Assembly (NCBI GenBank): GCA_025457785.1
Contig: JALOTS010000007.1
Coordinates: 1-18,306, forward strand
Reading direction: 5' to 3'
DNA: 18,306 bases
Origin: Pontiellaceae bacterium
Lineage (GTDB): Bacteria > Verrucomicrobiota > Kiritimatiellia > Kiritimatiellales > Tichowtungiaceae
The stretch's first letter is position 1. Every line of letters begins with the position of its first letter. The notes beneath the pieces are model-generated. The model did not search any database. It was not told the DNA's origin and saw only the letters and a program-made list of their open reading frames with translations. Positions 1 to 7,519 of the stretch are shown one piece after another. The position numbers and the translations under genes were made by a program.

Positions 1-319
1 CGAAGGTACGTCCGACTTCCCTCAACGGCTGAAAGTGTGACCGTGGTGAAAGTGTCCTGTTATTTACGTATTTTATGGCGATTGATAATTTGAGTACTCT
101 CTGTTCATGCAGTCACCGGTTGATCAGTGCCCGCTGAACGATGCGGCTGATGGAAAAACACGAACGGATCGACCGTCCGTAGGAATGGATAACCCCCTCA
201 CTGTTTATACAAACTGAAAAACCTGTTGCGGGCGGGACGATTCCGATTTAACCGGTTCAGCCTCTGTTCGGCCCGAACCCGGGACGCAAATGAGGCACTC
301 CCGGATGCCCTGTATTTTC
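1..319. other. Non-coding left edge, no gene recognised
   Basis: No convincing gene was found in either strand here. A short plus-frame stretch is open from position 1 to a stop near 93 and could be the tail of a gene outside the window, but its translation resembles nothing I recognise. On the minus strand this is the region just downstream of the GH115-like gene. It contains small inverted repeats (GTTCG/CGAAC near 265-280 and GGCA/TGCC near 293-308) without a following T-run, so a terminator is not established. Confidence 0.4.
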
Positions 320-2464
320 CTATTTTTGGCTTTTTGCCGTTTTGAGAAGCTGCTTCAATGTGGTTTTGAATTTCTCGATTTCAAAGGTCCGCTGCATGGA
401 CTCTGCACCGGAATACCACTTTGAAAATGAGCCGTGCTGCGTTTCAAAGAGGGCTTTTTGCGCTTTGACCAGTTCGTCGTATGATTTCCGGAGATTGCCT
501 GTCAGTTCGGTGCGGTTTTCCTGCAGGCTGTAGGCAAGTGTATAGTGATACAAGGATCGGCTGAGGTGTTCCATGTAGAGACTGTAAACGCGGAGGTTGT
601 CATTGAAAAACGTCCGTTGACCGGCATCAATCTCCGGCATGATCAAGGTGCATCGAGCGGCGACATCGGAAAATTTCGGAATAGTCTGCTGCATGCCGTT
701 GAGCAGTGCTTCAATCTGGCTGGTTGCCTGGTTGGCCGCAAGATCAATGCGAAAGGTCCGGCCCGGTTCGCGCTCGAAACCGATATCCGACAGCGGATTC
801 ATATCCGGTTTTCCGGAGGTTTTGAAAAACTGTTTCGCAATCTGATCGAAGGCGCGGGCATAGCGTAAATCCTGAAAGAGAAACTGCCGCTCCATGCCGG
901 GAAATTCCGTTGGTTTGGGCTGCCAGTAGGCCTGATAATAATCACGGTAGAGCTGCGCGATTTCCCGGGCATGCGCTGCGCCGAAATATTGTGTGCAGTA
1001 GTCCAGGAGAAACCGGTCCGTGTTATAAGCTGACATGTCCCAGAGAAGCCGGGCGTTGGCTGATAATTCCATGATGAACTCGCGGAAACAGCCGACGTTC
1101 ACGACCGAGAAGTTCAGCGGGGATTTTCCGTTCACATAACGGTAGTTGAACTCCATTTTCCACGGGCCTTCCGCCGGTGCCATATGCGGTCCGGTTGAGG
1201 CGAATCCGAAATTCATATAGTAGCCGAGTTTAACCCCTGCATCGGGGTTGTGGCTGACCAGATCATTGTAAGGGTAGGGGTCGCGCCGGGCAGCCACGTA
1301 GGTCCAGATCATGTTGGATGAGACGGGCGGACGGAGCAGGCCTTTGGCCATGAGATCGGCGATTTCATCATAGAAGGTGATTCGCACATGCGGTTCCGTT
1401 TCACCCGTCACGGCCTTGATCGTATCGAGCTGAAGCTGAAGCATCTTATTGATCACGGCGGCACGGTCCGGCTCGCTCGTCGGCGCATCCTTGAAGATAT
1501 TCCAGAACGGTTCGTCTTTAGCTCCGCGAAACGCGAGGGTCCACAGGTTTTCGATGCCGCTGCGTTTCACGGTCTCCGCGTTGTATTCAAAAAATTCGCG
1601 CAGTTGCGTTTCATTCGACACGCACAGGGCCGGAGGCGGCATATCGCTCATTTCCCGCCAGTAGGGCTTCCATCTGGAGAAGGAGGTGTTGAGGCCGCTG
1701 GTATGGTGGGATGTCAGGGCAAGACCATATTTGGAGATCAGACGGGCGTACTCGCTCACTTCGTAGTTGGAAGAGATGGTCGAGTAGCCTTCGACCATGT
1801 TCATCTTCAGCCGCAGGACCGTCTCCAGCCAAATGCCGTCATTCGCCGGTGAACGTTCCCTCCATGGACTGAAAAAATCTGTATCTCCCGGCAGAATCGC
1901 ACGGAAGCGCACCTGCGGAGAGCGAAAAAAAAGATCCGTGTTTCCGGCGACAGGGATGTCTGCGGTGACTGCGGGCTTCCATGAGCACCAGTGACGCAAA
2001 GGCGGTGTTCCCAGAATATGTTCGCTGAAGCTGTAGATTGCAAAGATCGTGCCCCGCAGATCGCAACCTTCCAGATAAATGCGCTGCGCGGACGGATCGG
2101 CATAGACGCGATGGGACTCGAAGCCGTCGAGGGACTGCCGGGGCGGTTCGATGGCGGCACATGCTGGATTCGAACGGTTGATAATGACAAGGTGCGGCCG
2201 GGAACCATTCGCCGGCAGCCCTGTTTCTACCTCGGGTTTGAATCCCATTCGCAGATCAAAGTCTTCCCGTAACGCCTCAATCGCCAGCAAAACAGGTTCG
2301 GCTTCATTCTCGGCGATCACAATCGTGAACCGGTTGCGGATCAGATGAATTTCAGACGGGGCTGCCGTTTCGGTCTGCGCGGACGAGAGAGGCGCGATGG
2401 TTAAAATGACGAAAAGAAAAGTTGCCAATCCGTTCAGCCCGTTCTTTTTCTTTTTCTTTTTCAT
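320..2464 (-). CDS. Secreted GH115-like glycoside hydrolase (short form)
   Basis: Likely a secreted polysaccharide-degrading enzyme related to family GH115, whose known members remove glucuronic acid side chains from xylan. The ATG at 2464 is chosen because a clear signal peptide follows at once: a run of six lysines, a hydrophobic core, and a likely cut after PLSSA near residue 29. An ATG at 2548 would place 28 polar residues before it. GH115-type landmarks appear in order (numbered from 2464): RGTIFAIYSFSEHILG near 137-152, VRFRAILPGDTDFFSPW near 185-201, LRLKMNM near 217-223, TLAFRGAKDEPFW near 309-321, YDEIADLMAKGL near 365-376, and VVNVG near 454-458. At 714 residues it is shorter than typical GH115 proteins, so the usual C-terminal domain seems absent. 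Segments that in classical members carry acidic residues are changed here, so the substrate may differ. It stands alone, not in an evident operon. Confidence 0.75.
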   Translation of the reverse strand: MKKKKKKNGLNGLATFLFVILTIAPLSSAQTETAAPSEIHLIRNRFTIVIAENEAEPVLLAIEALREDFDLRMGFKPEVETGLPANGSRPHLVIINRSNPACAAIEPPRQSLDGFESHRVYADPSAQRIYLEGCDLRGTIFAIYSFSEHILGTPPLRHWCSWKPAVTADIPVAGNTDLFFRSPQVRFRAILPGDTDFFSPWRERSPANDGIWLETVLRLKMNMVEGYSTISSNYEVSEYARLISKYGLALTSHHTSGLNTSFSRWKPYWREMSDMPPPALCVSNETQLREFFEYNAETVKRSGIENLWTLAFRGAKDEPFWNIFKDAPTSEPDRAAVINKMLQLQLDTIKAVTGETEPHVRITFYDEIADLMAKGLLRPPVSSNMIWTYVAARRDPYPYNDLVSHNPDAGVKLGYYMNFGFASTGPHMAPAEGPWKMEFNYRYVNGKSPLNFSVVNVGCFREFIMELSANARLLWDMSAYNTDRFLLDYCTQYFGAAHAREIAQLYRDYYQAYWQPKPTEFPGMERQFLFQDLRYARAFDQIAKQFFKTSGKPDMNPLSDIGFEREPGRTFRIDLAANQATSQIEALLNGMQQTIPKFSDVAARCTLIMPEIDAGQRTFFNDNLRVYSLYMEHLSRSLYHYTLAYSLQENRTELTGNLRKSYDELVKAQKALFETQHGSFSKWYSGAESMQRTFEIEKFKTTLKQLLKTAKSQK

Positions 2465-2620
2465 AAAAAATGCACCCGTTCGGTGAACTGATGGTTTTCT
2501 GCGCGGTTTGACATACACCCCTGAGCTTAAGCGGATGGAACTCTGCATTTTTTTTCCGGATTTTGGAATCTTTGTTTGGTTTTTTGTTCAGCAGCGAATC
2601 TGCAGCTCGGGTCTGATTAT

Positions 2621-2647
2621 TTCCGGCCCTTCGCCGAAGGGCCGGAA
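2621..2647. repeat. Perfect GC-rich inverted repeat
   Basis: A 13-bp arm TTCCGGCCCTTCG is followed by one base and its exact complement CGAAGGGCCGGAA. It lies between the end of the ArsB/NhaD-like gene and the start of the GH115-like gene. No T-run follows on either strand, so it is not a canonical intrinsic terminator. It could be an operator, an attenuating hairpin in the GH115 leader, or a REP-like element. Confidence 0.5.
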
Positions 2648-2759
2648 CATCAGGTTGTCCTCTTCAGCTTTATGCGGCTGTGCGCTGTAAATGTTCTGAT
2701 ACGGAGTCAATCTGACTGGTATTGATTATAAGCTGTTCCCGGACGGCGCGGGCGGGAAT

Positions 2760-2785
2760 GCCGGGTGCGGCTTGCCGCGCCGGGC
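2760..2785 (-). terminator. Hairpin just past the ion-transport operon
   Basis: Arms GCCGGGTGCGGC and GCCGCGCCGGGC flank a TT loop and pair at 10-11 of 12 positions, about 25 bp past the stop of the last operon gene. The stem is strong and well placed to end or stabilise the minus-strand transcript, but no T-run follows. It may be rho-dependent or simply a 3'-end stabilising structure. Confidence 0.35.
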
Positions 2786-2810
2786 GTTACTGAAACTGCT
2801 GCCATGAAGG

Positions 2811-4088
2811 TTAGAAATAACGGATCCAAAGATAAAGCATAGCGATAAAAATGGACTGAACCATGAGCGGCATGCCCCATTTCATGAACTGCCAGAAGGT
2901 GATGTGATAGCCGTTGCGTTCGCCGATCTTTGCCACGACGACGTTGGCCGACGCGCCGATGATGGTGCCGTTGCCTCCGAGGCAGGCGCCGAGTGCCAGC
3001 GCCCAGAAGAGCGGATTGTCGCCGGTCGGGGAGCCGCCGTTTTCAACAATCATTTTTTGAAGGAGCGGCAGCATGACGATGACGAATGGAATGTTGTCGA
3101 GCACGGCGGAGAGGAAGGCGCTGCCCCACAGGATGACCATGGTGGTGAGCAGCAGGTTGTCGCCGCAGAACTTCAGCATGGCGTCGGCCATCAGGTCGAT
3201 GACCCCGTTGTGTTCCAGTGCGCCGATGACAATAAACAGTCCGATGAAGAAGAGAATGGCATCCCATTCCACCACGCGCAGCATGTCTTCGCTTTTGCTG
3301 TAGCAGACGAGCAGCATAAGGGCCATGCCGCCCAGTGCGATGATGCCCGGCGGAACGTGAAGGTGGTGGTGCAGGAAAAATCCGGCAAAGATCAGTCCGA
3401 AAATGCTGAGGGAACGTTTCATTTTCTTTACGTCGCGCAGGGCGAGTTTCGGACAGGAGTCGGTTACCCGGACGCGGATGGCATCCGTTACATGAAGGTA
3501 TTTGCGCAGAATCAGCCAGGATGTGGCGATAAATACGACCGCCAGAATCAGCACGCCGGGTGTCAGGTTCTGAATGAAGTCCATGAAGGAGAGTTCAGCC
3601 CGCGAGCCGATGATGATATTCGGCGGGTCGCCGATCAGCGTGGCGGTTCCGCCGATGTTGGAGGCCAGCGCTTCCAGAATCAGGAACGGAATCGTCGGCA
3701 GTTCCAGCAGTTGGGTGATGAGAATGGTGACCGGAGCCAGCAGGATGACGGTGGTGACGTTATCGAGAAAGGCCGAGCAGATCATGGTGACCAGCAGCAG
3801 CATGATCAGGATGCCGGAGGCGTTGCCTTTCATTCCTTTGGCGACGGAGATGGCGACCCACTCAAAGAAGCCGGTTTCGGCCAGAATGGCGACGCAGGTC
3901 ATCATGCCGATCAGCAGAAAGATGACGTTCAGGTCGATGGTTTTCATGGCGCTTTCAAAGTCGAGCAGTCCCAGCAGGACAACGGCGGAAGCTCCGAGCA
4001 GGGCGGCGACGGTTTTCTGAACTTTTTCGGAGGCGATCAGAATGTAAACGATCACAAAAATAACAATCGAGGCAATCATCGGATTCAT
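2811..4088 (-). CDS. ArsB/NhaD-family ion transporter
   Basis: Inner-membrane permease of the ion transporter superfamily that includes ArsB, NhaD and the SLC13/P-protein group, probably moving Na+ or a small anion. The 425 residues are almost wholly hydrophobic, with roughly 10-12 membrane spans. The internal two-fold repeat of the family is visible: FLDNVTTVIL (107-116) mirrors VLDNIPFVIV (329-338), and NIGGTATLIGDPPNIII (144-160) mirrors CLGGNGTIIGASANVVV (369-385). The segment GTATLIGDPPN is the family signature. The start lies 4 bp after the stop of the upstream EIIA-CBS gene, with GGAG inside that gene's end, so the two are translationally coupled. It is the last gene of a four-gene operon. 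The sequence alone does not fix the substrate; an Na+/H+ antiporter is the best fit given the CPA2 antiporter in the same operon. Confidence 0.85.
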   Translation of the reverse strand: MNPMIASIVIFVIVYILIASEKVQKTVAALLGASAVVLLGLLDFESAMKTIDLNVIFLLIGMMTCVAILAETGFFEWVAISVAKGMKGNASGILIMLLLVTMICSAFLDNVTTVILLAPVTILITQLLELPTIPFLILEALASNIGGTATLIGDPPNIIIGSRAELSFMDFIQNLTPGVLILAVVFIATSWLILRKYLHVTDAIRVRVTDSCPKLALRDVKKMKRSLSIFGLIFAGFFLHHHLHVPPGIIALGGMALMLLVCYSKSEDMLRVVEWDAILFFIGLFIVIGALEHNGVIDLMADAMLKFCGDNLLLTTMVILWGSAFLSAVLDNIPFVIVMLPLLQKMIVENGGSPTGDNPLFWALALGACLGGNGTIIGASANVVVAKIGERNGYHITFWQFMKWGMPLMVQSIFIAMLYLWIRYF

Positions 4089-4092
4089 CGGT

Positions 4093-5025
4093 TCAGGCTC
4101 CCATTAAAATTTTGTCAACGATGCTGAAGCGGTCAATGTTGCCCAGCAGTTTTTTGTTTCCGTCCACCACATACAGAATTTGTTTGTTGCGGGTGGCGAT
4201 TTCAAAAACAATTTCCATTAACGTGGCATCCGGATGAATGACCGGAGATTCCCGCCGGATGGTGATGTCCGTAAGCCGGATGTCACGGTCGCCCTGAAAA
4301 TATTTTTCAAAAGGATCCATATTCCGGACAAAGGAAATGGTGTGCAGATTGGCGAAAAACTCGGGCAGTCCGTGAGAAAAAATATCGTAGCAGGAGATGT
4401 CGCCGGCGAAACAGCCGTCGGCATCGAGGAGGGGCAGGGAGTCGCAATGATGTTTATGCAGAATCCGGGCGGCATCCCGGAGCGTGGCGTTCGTGTCAAT
4501 ATGGCCGACCTGCGGGCGCATGATGTCCCGGGCCAGAATATTGCGGTCGATGGCGACACCGCTTTTATCAAGCAAGGTCCAGACCTCAAGGGAGGTTTTT
4601 GCGGTCAGCACGGCGCGGCGGTTTTCCTGTGACGAGAGGAAACGGACAATGGCCGCCCGGATGAGCAGCAGCAGGTTGGCCTTATCCTGCGGGACAATGG
4701 AGAGCACAAAAAACTGAGCCGGTTTCTGATCCAGACTCTGGAAATCGGCGCCTTCCGGGCAGATTCCGACGAGCGTATAGGCGTGGGTGAGTTTTTCGAG
4801 ACGGATATGCGGGAAAGCCATGCCTTCGCCCAGGCCGGTGGTCATTTCACGCTCGCGGATCAGCAGCGCCGTCAGCAGTTCGTCTTTGGTGTATCCTTCG
4901 TTTTTCAGTTCGGTGCCGTCGTAGAGCGCGTTCAGCAGATCGGTTAGAATTTCTTTTTTTTGCCGGCTGCCGCCGCGAAGTCCGGTGAGGAGTCCTTCCT
5001 CATTCAGCATAAAGCTCAGTTTCAT
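4093..5025 (-). CDS. PTS EIIA domain fused to a CBS-domain pair
   Basis: Cytoplasmic regulatory protein of 310 residues. The N-terminal part (about 5-150) is a fructose/mannitol-type PTS EIIA domain; the phosphorylatable histidine is H73 in AFPHIRL, preceded by the usual TGLGEGMAFPH context. The C-terminal part (about 165-308) is a pair of CBS domains, beginning ARDIMRPQVGHIDTNATLRDAARIL and with a second copy at DITIRRESPVIHPDATLMEIVF, ending in LGNIDRFSIVDKIL. CBS pairs commonly bind adenine nucleotides. The gene sits 26 bp after the antiporter stop with an AAGGGAAT ribosome site, and 4 bp before the ArsB/NhaD-like gene. No sugar-specific EIIB or EIIC is nearby. I infer that the protein senses phosphotransfer and energy state and controls the flanking ion transporters rather than carrying sugar. 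Confidence 0.85.
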   Translation of the reverse strand: MKLSFMLNEEGLLTGLRGGSRQKKEILTDLLNALYDGTELKNEGYTKDELLTALLIREREMTTGLGEGMAFPHIRLEKLTHAYTLVGICPEGADFQSLDQKPAQFFVLSIVPQDKANLLLLIRAAIVRFLSSQENRRAVLTAKTSLEVWTLLDKSGVAIDRNILARDIMRPQVGHIDTNATLRDAARILHKHHCDSLPLLDADGCFAGDISCYDIFSHGLPEFFANLHTISFVRNMDPFEKYFQGDRDIRLTDITIRRESPVIHPDATLMEIVFEIATRNKQILYVVDGNKKLLGNIDRFSIVDKILMGA

Positions 5026-5051
5026 TTTTGTTCATTCCCTTTTTTTTTCTG

Positions 5052-6725
5052 TCAGAACAGGTTTCCGATCAGTTCCGACCCCATTGCATTCAGGCTTTTC
5101 ATGTTTTTTGAGGCCTCAAGCAGATCGGAAAGCGAAAGCAGCTCTTCATAAATCATGAAACGGGCGATGTGCTGCTGATCGGGCGGTACGCTGACATGGA
5201 TTTGTCCGCCCTCACGTGACAGGGTAAAAGAGATATCGTCTTTGCGAACCTGATACGACTCCGCCTCCATCTGCAGGCGGTTGACAAAAAACTCTTCGTG
5301 CTGAAAGGCCCGCACCAGGCGCTGCATTAAAAAGTCAGCGATGTCGGGTGACGCGAACTCAACGGAGAAAACTTCTTCTTTTTCCTCCGCTTCCGGCACG
5401 CTGTGCCGCAGGCCCGCCGGGCCGTGGAAGGATTTCACCAACAGCGGCGGAGCCATCAGCGTGGTGATCATGGTCATTAAAATGGCCACGCCGAAGAGAT
5501 CCTGACCAATGCACTGGGTAGAGAGCCCAATGCCCGCAACAATCAGGGCAACTTCGCCGCGCGGAAGCATTCCCAGTCCGATCCGCAGTGCCCCGCGAAA
5601 ATTGAATTTCGTCAAATAGGCCGGAATCCCGCAGCCGGCGATTTTGGCGAAGATCGCGAGCAGCGAATAGACCAGTCCAAACAGCAGGGCTTTGCGCATG
5701 GCCGAAAAATCGACCATCATGCCCATGACGCAGAAAAAAACCGGTACGAACATGTCGTAAACACCCTGGAGACTGTTCTGCAGCTCCTGCACGACGTCTG
5801 TTCGGGAGAGTGAAAGTCCCATAATGTAGGCGCCGATAATCATGGCCAGTCCGGCCATTTCAGAAACGCCGGCCAGCATGAGAGCCAGGCCGAGCGATAT
5901 CGAGACAATGACTTCCGGAGAACCGAACCGTTTCAGCACACCGGTTAACTGCCGGGCCAGCAAAAGACCGAGCGCAGTGCAGATGATCCAGAAGCCGAGC
6001 GCCTTCAGCGCAACGATTCCGACATGGCCCCAATTCATGGTTCCACCTGCATGAATTACCTTGGTCATGCCGACTACGACCGCGAGCACAATGATGCCGA
6101 GAACATCGTCAATAACCGCTCCGGCGAGAATCGTGACCCCCTCCGGTGAGGACATTTTATGTTTCTCCGTCAGGATCCTTGCGGTGATCCCGACGGAGGT
6201 GGCGGTGGAAATGGTTCCGAGGAAAAGCGCCGCCGGATCCATAAATGAGGGGGCCATTCCGAACCAGATCGCGCAAAAGTCTCCCAGAACAAAGGAAACC
6301 AGGAGCCCGCCGAGGCCGACCAGAAACCCGATAACGGAATAACGCATGAAGACGCGCAGATCGGTGGCCAGTCCGGAAAGGAACAGGAGGATGATCGAGG
6401 CGATTGTGGCAATCGCGTAAAGCTCCGATGAAACCGGAAGGCCGATGGTTTGTGTCGCGAACAGCGGGCCGATTCCCGGCAGCGGAAGTTTCGCGCCGAG
6501 GGCATATGGGCCGATGATCATGCCGGCAACCAGTTCGCCCAGTACGCTGGGCAGTTTCAGAAAACGCTGAAACAGAAAGCCGCCAAGCCGTGCGCAGATG
6601 ATGATGAACGCGAGCTGGAGAACCAGCAGGGTCATTAATTCGGTGTGTGAATTCGCTGATGCGGTTTGTTGTACAGTTTGAGCAATCACGGTTGCGGTTT
6701 CGGCGGCATGGGCGGAGGGGTTCAT
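5052..6725 (-). CDS. CPA2-family cation:proton antiporter
   Basis: Inner-membrane monovalent cation/proton antiporter (Na+/H+ exchanger domain, Kef/NapA-like). After a Thr/Gln/Ala-rich N-terminus there are about 12-13 membrane spans up to residue ~430. Family landmarks (numbered from 6725): LPSVLGELVAGMIIGP (58-73), FLSGLATDLRVFMRY (115-129), TSVGITARIL (176-185), the ion-binding Asp pair in GAVIDDVLG (D206-D207), the conserved lysine in FAKIAGCG (K361), and MLPRGEVALI. The DD pair favours electrogenic Na+/H+ exchange over Kef-type K+ efflux. There is no TrkA-N domain; instead a soluble C-terminal region of ~115 residues, unrecognised, may be where the EIIA proteins act. ATG 6725 has AAGG five bases upstream. 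An in-frame GTG at 6737 overlaps the preceding stop as GTGA and is the alternative start. Confidence 0.85.
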   Translation of the reverse strand: MNPSAHAAETATVIAQTVQQTASANSHTELMTLLVLQLAFIIICARLGGFLFQRFLKLPSVLGELVAGMIIGPYALGAKLPLPGIGPLFATQTIGLPVSSELYAIATIASIILLFLSGLATDLRVFMRYSVIGFLVGLGGLLVSFVLGDFCAIWFGMAPSFMDPAALFLGTISTATSVGITARILTEKHKMSSPEGVTILAGAVIDDVLGIIVLAVVVGMTKVIHAGGTMNWGHVGIVALKALGFWIICTALGLLLARQLTGVLKRFGSPEVIVSISLGLALMLAGVSEMAGLAMIIGAYIMGLSLSRTDVVQELQNSLQGVYDMFVPVFFCVMGMMVDFSAMRKALLFGLVYSLLAIFAKIAGCGIPAYLTKFNFRGALRIGLGMLPRGEVALIVAGIGLSTQCIGQDLFGVAILMTMITTLMAPPLLVKSFHGPAGLRHSVPEAEEKEEVFSVEFASPDIADFLMQRLVRAFQHEEFFVNRLQMEAESYQVRKDDISFTLSREGGQIHVSVPPDQQHIARFMIYEELLSLSDLLEASKNMKSLNAMGSELIGNLF

Positions 6726-6733
6726 CACGGCCT

Positions 6734-7180
6734 TCACGTTGTCAGTAAATTAAGAATCTCGTCCGCATTGGCGGCGGACAGAAGTCTTTCGCGCAGTCCG
6801 GGGCGGCTCAACACCTTGCTGATTTCCGCGAGAAATTGAATATGCGGGCCTGCCCGGTTTTCGGGCGAAAGGGTCATGATGAAAATGTGTGCCGGTTTCC
6901 CGTCCATCGAATCAAAGTCCACTCCGCCCGGATGGATGCCGACAGCGACAACCAGTTGATCGACGGCATTGGTTTTTCCGTGAGGAATGGCGATGCCGTT
7001 CTGCATGCCGGTTGACATTTTTTCTTCGCGGGCGAGTACGGCCTGAATCGCAGCGGTTTTTCCGGTGAGTTTTCCGGCAAAGGCCATTCCGGAAACCATC
7101 TCCTCAATGACACCTTTTTTTGTGTCCGCTTTGAGTTCCGGAAGAATGGAGTCCTTCATCAGCAGTTTCTTTAGATTCAT
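6734..7180 (-). CDS. PTS EIIA protein, PtsN/fructose type
   Basis: Stand-alone cytoplasmic EIIA domain of 148 residues, similar to nitrogen-type EIIA (PtsN). The active histidine is H67 in NGIAIPHGKT, preceded by REEKMSTGM as usual for the family. ATG 7180 is chosen because AGAGGA lies 8-9 bases upstream and the family's N-terminus begins here; an ATG at 7213 would add 11 unsupported residues. It is the first gene of the operon, and its stop sits next to the start of the antiporter gene. With no sugar permease around, a regulatory role on the antiporter is the likely job. That is an inference from PtsN proteins, which are known to regulate K+ transport in other bacteria. A weak promoter candidate (TTGACC, 17 bp, AGAATG on the minus strand, 7211-7239) lies just upstream. 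Confidence 0.85.
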   Translation of the reverse strand: MNLKKLLMKDSILPELKADTKKGVIEEMVSGMAFAGKLTGKTAAIQAVLAREEKMSTGMQNGIAIPHGKTNAVDQLVVAVGIHPGGVDFDSMDGKPAHIFIMTLSPENRAGPHIQFLAEISKVLSRPGLRERLLSAANADEILNLLTT

Positions 7181-7213
7181 AGATGTCTTCCTCTGGAAAA
7201 ATGAAGCGCGCAT

Positions 7214-7519
7214 TCTGGTCTTCTAACGCGAAGGGTCAATAAAAAAGCTTATAAAATTCAACGGCTGCCGGTTTGATGCCTTGGACGTTTCGTCTGAAGG
7301 TTTCCAGGCGCTGTTTGCTTCGCAGATTATCTTCGCATTGCCCGGCGCCGGAGCAAATTTCGGAGTAAGACAGAGAACCTCCGGGGCGCCGTTTAATCCG
7401 GTTTTATTTTACCCTTTGACCCCTCAGAGATCCCGCCGGCGAAGCGGGCGGCAGAGAATCTCCGTCCGCCTGCTTGTGCGTGTACGCACGCGGACAGGCG
7501 GTCCGTTGCTGCAGGATTC
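7214..7519. other. Intergenic region with stacked inverted repeats
   Basis: No gene is supported here. The left part (7211-7260) is the AT-rich upstream region of the EIIA operon. The right part, just past the CPBP protease stop, holds several inverted repeats: CCCGC/GCGGG at 7432-7447, GTGCGT/ACGCAC at 7476-7489, and CCGCCTG/CAGGCGG at 7466-7501, the last enclosing the second. These can fold into one branched stem at the end of the protease transcript. No T-run follows, so a plain intrinsic terminator is not shown. Confidence 0.4.

Noticed and set aside
2155..2180. tRNA-like T-arm text (complement reads CGTTCGAATCCAGCA)
   Set aside because: It lies inside the GH115-like gene and encodes its RSNPA segment; no acceptor, D or anticodon arms can be built around it.
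2904..4127. Long plus-strand reading frame (407 codons) opposite the ArsB/NhaD-like gene
   Set aside because: It is rich in Asp, Gln, His and Gly as expected from the complement of a membrane protein, has no ribosome site or domain, and the opposite strand has a clear family match.
6881..7180. EIIA genes as parts of a sugar PTS
   Set aside because: No EIIB, EIIC or sugar kinase lies nearby; the neighbours are ion transporters.
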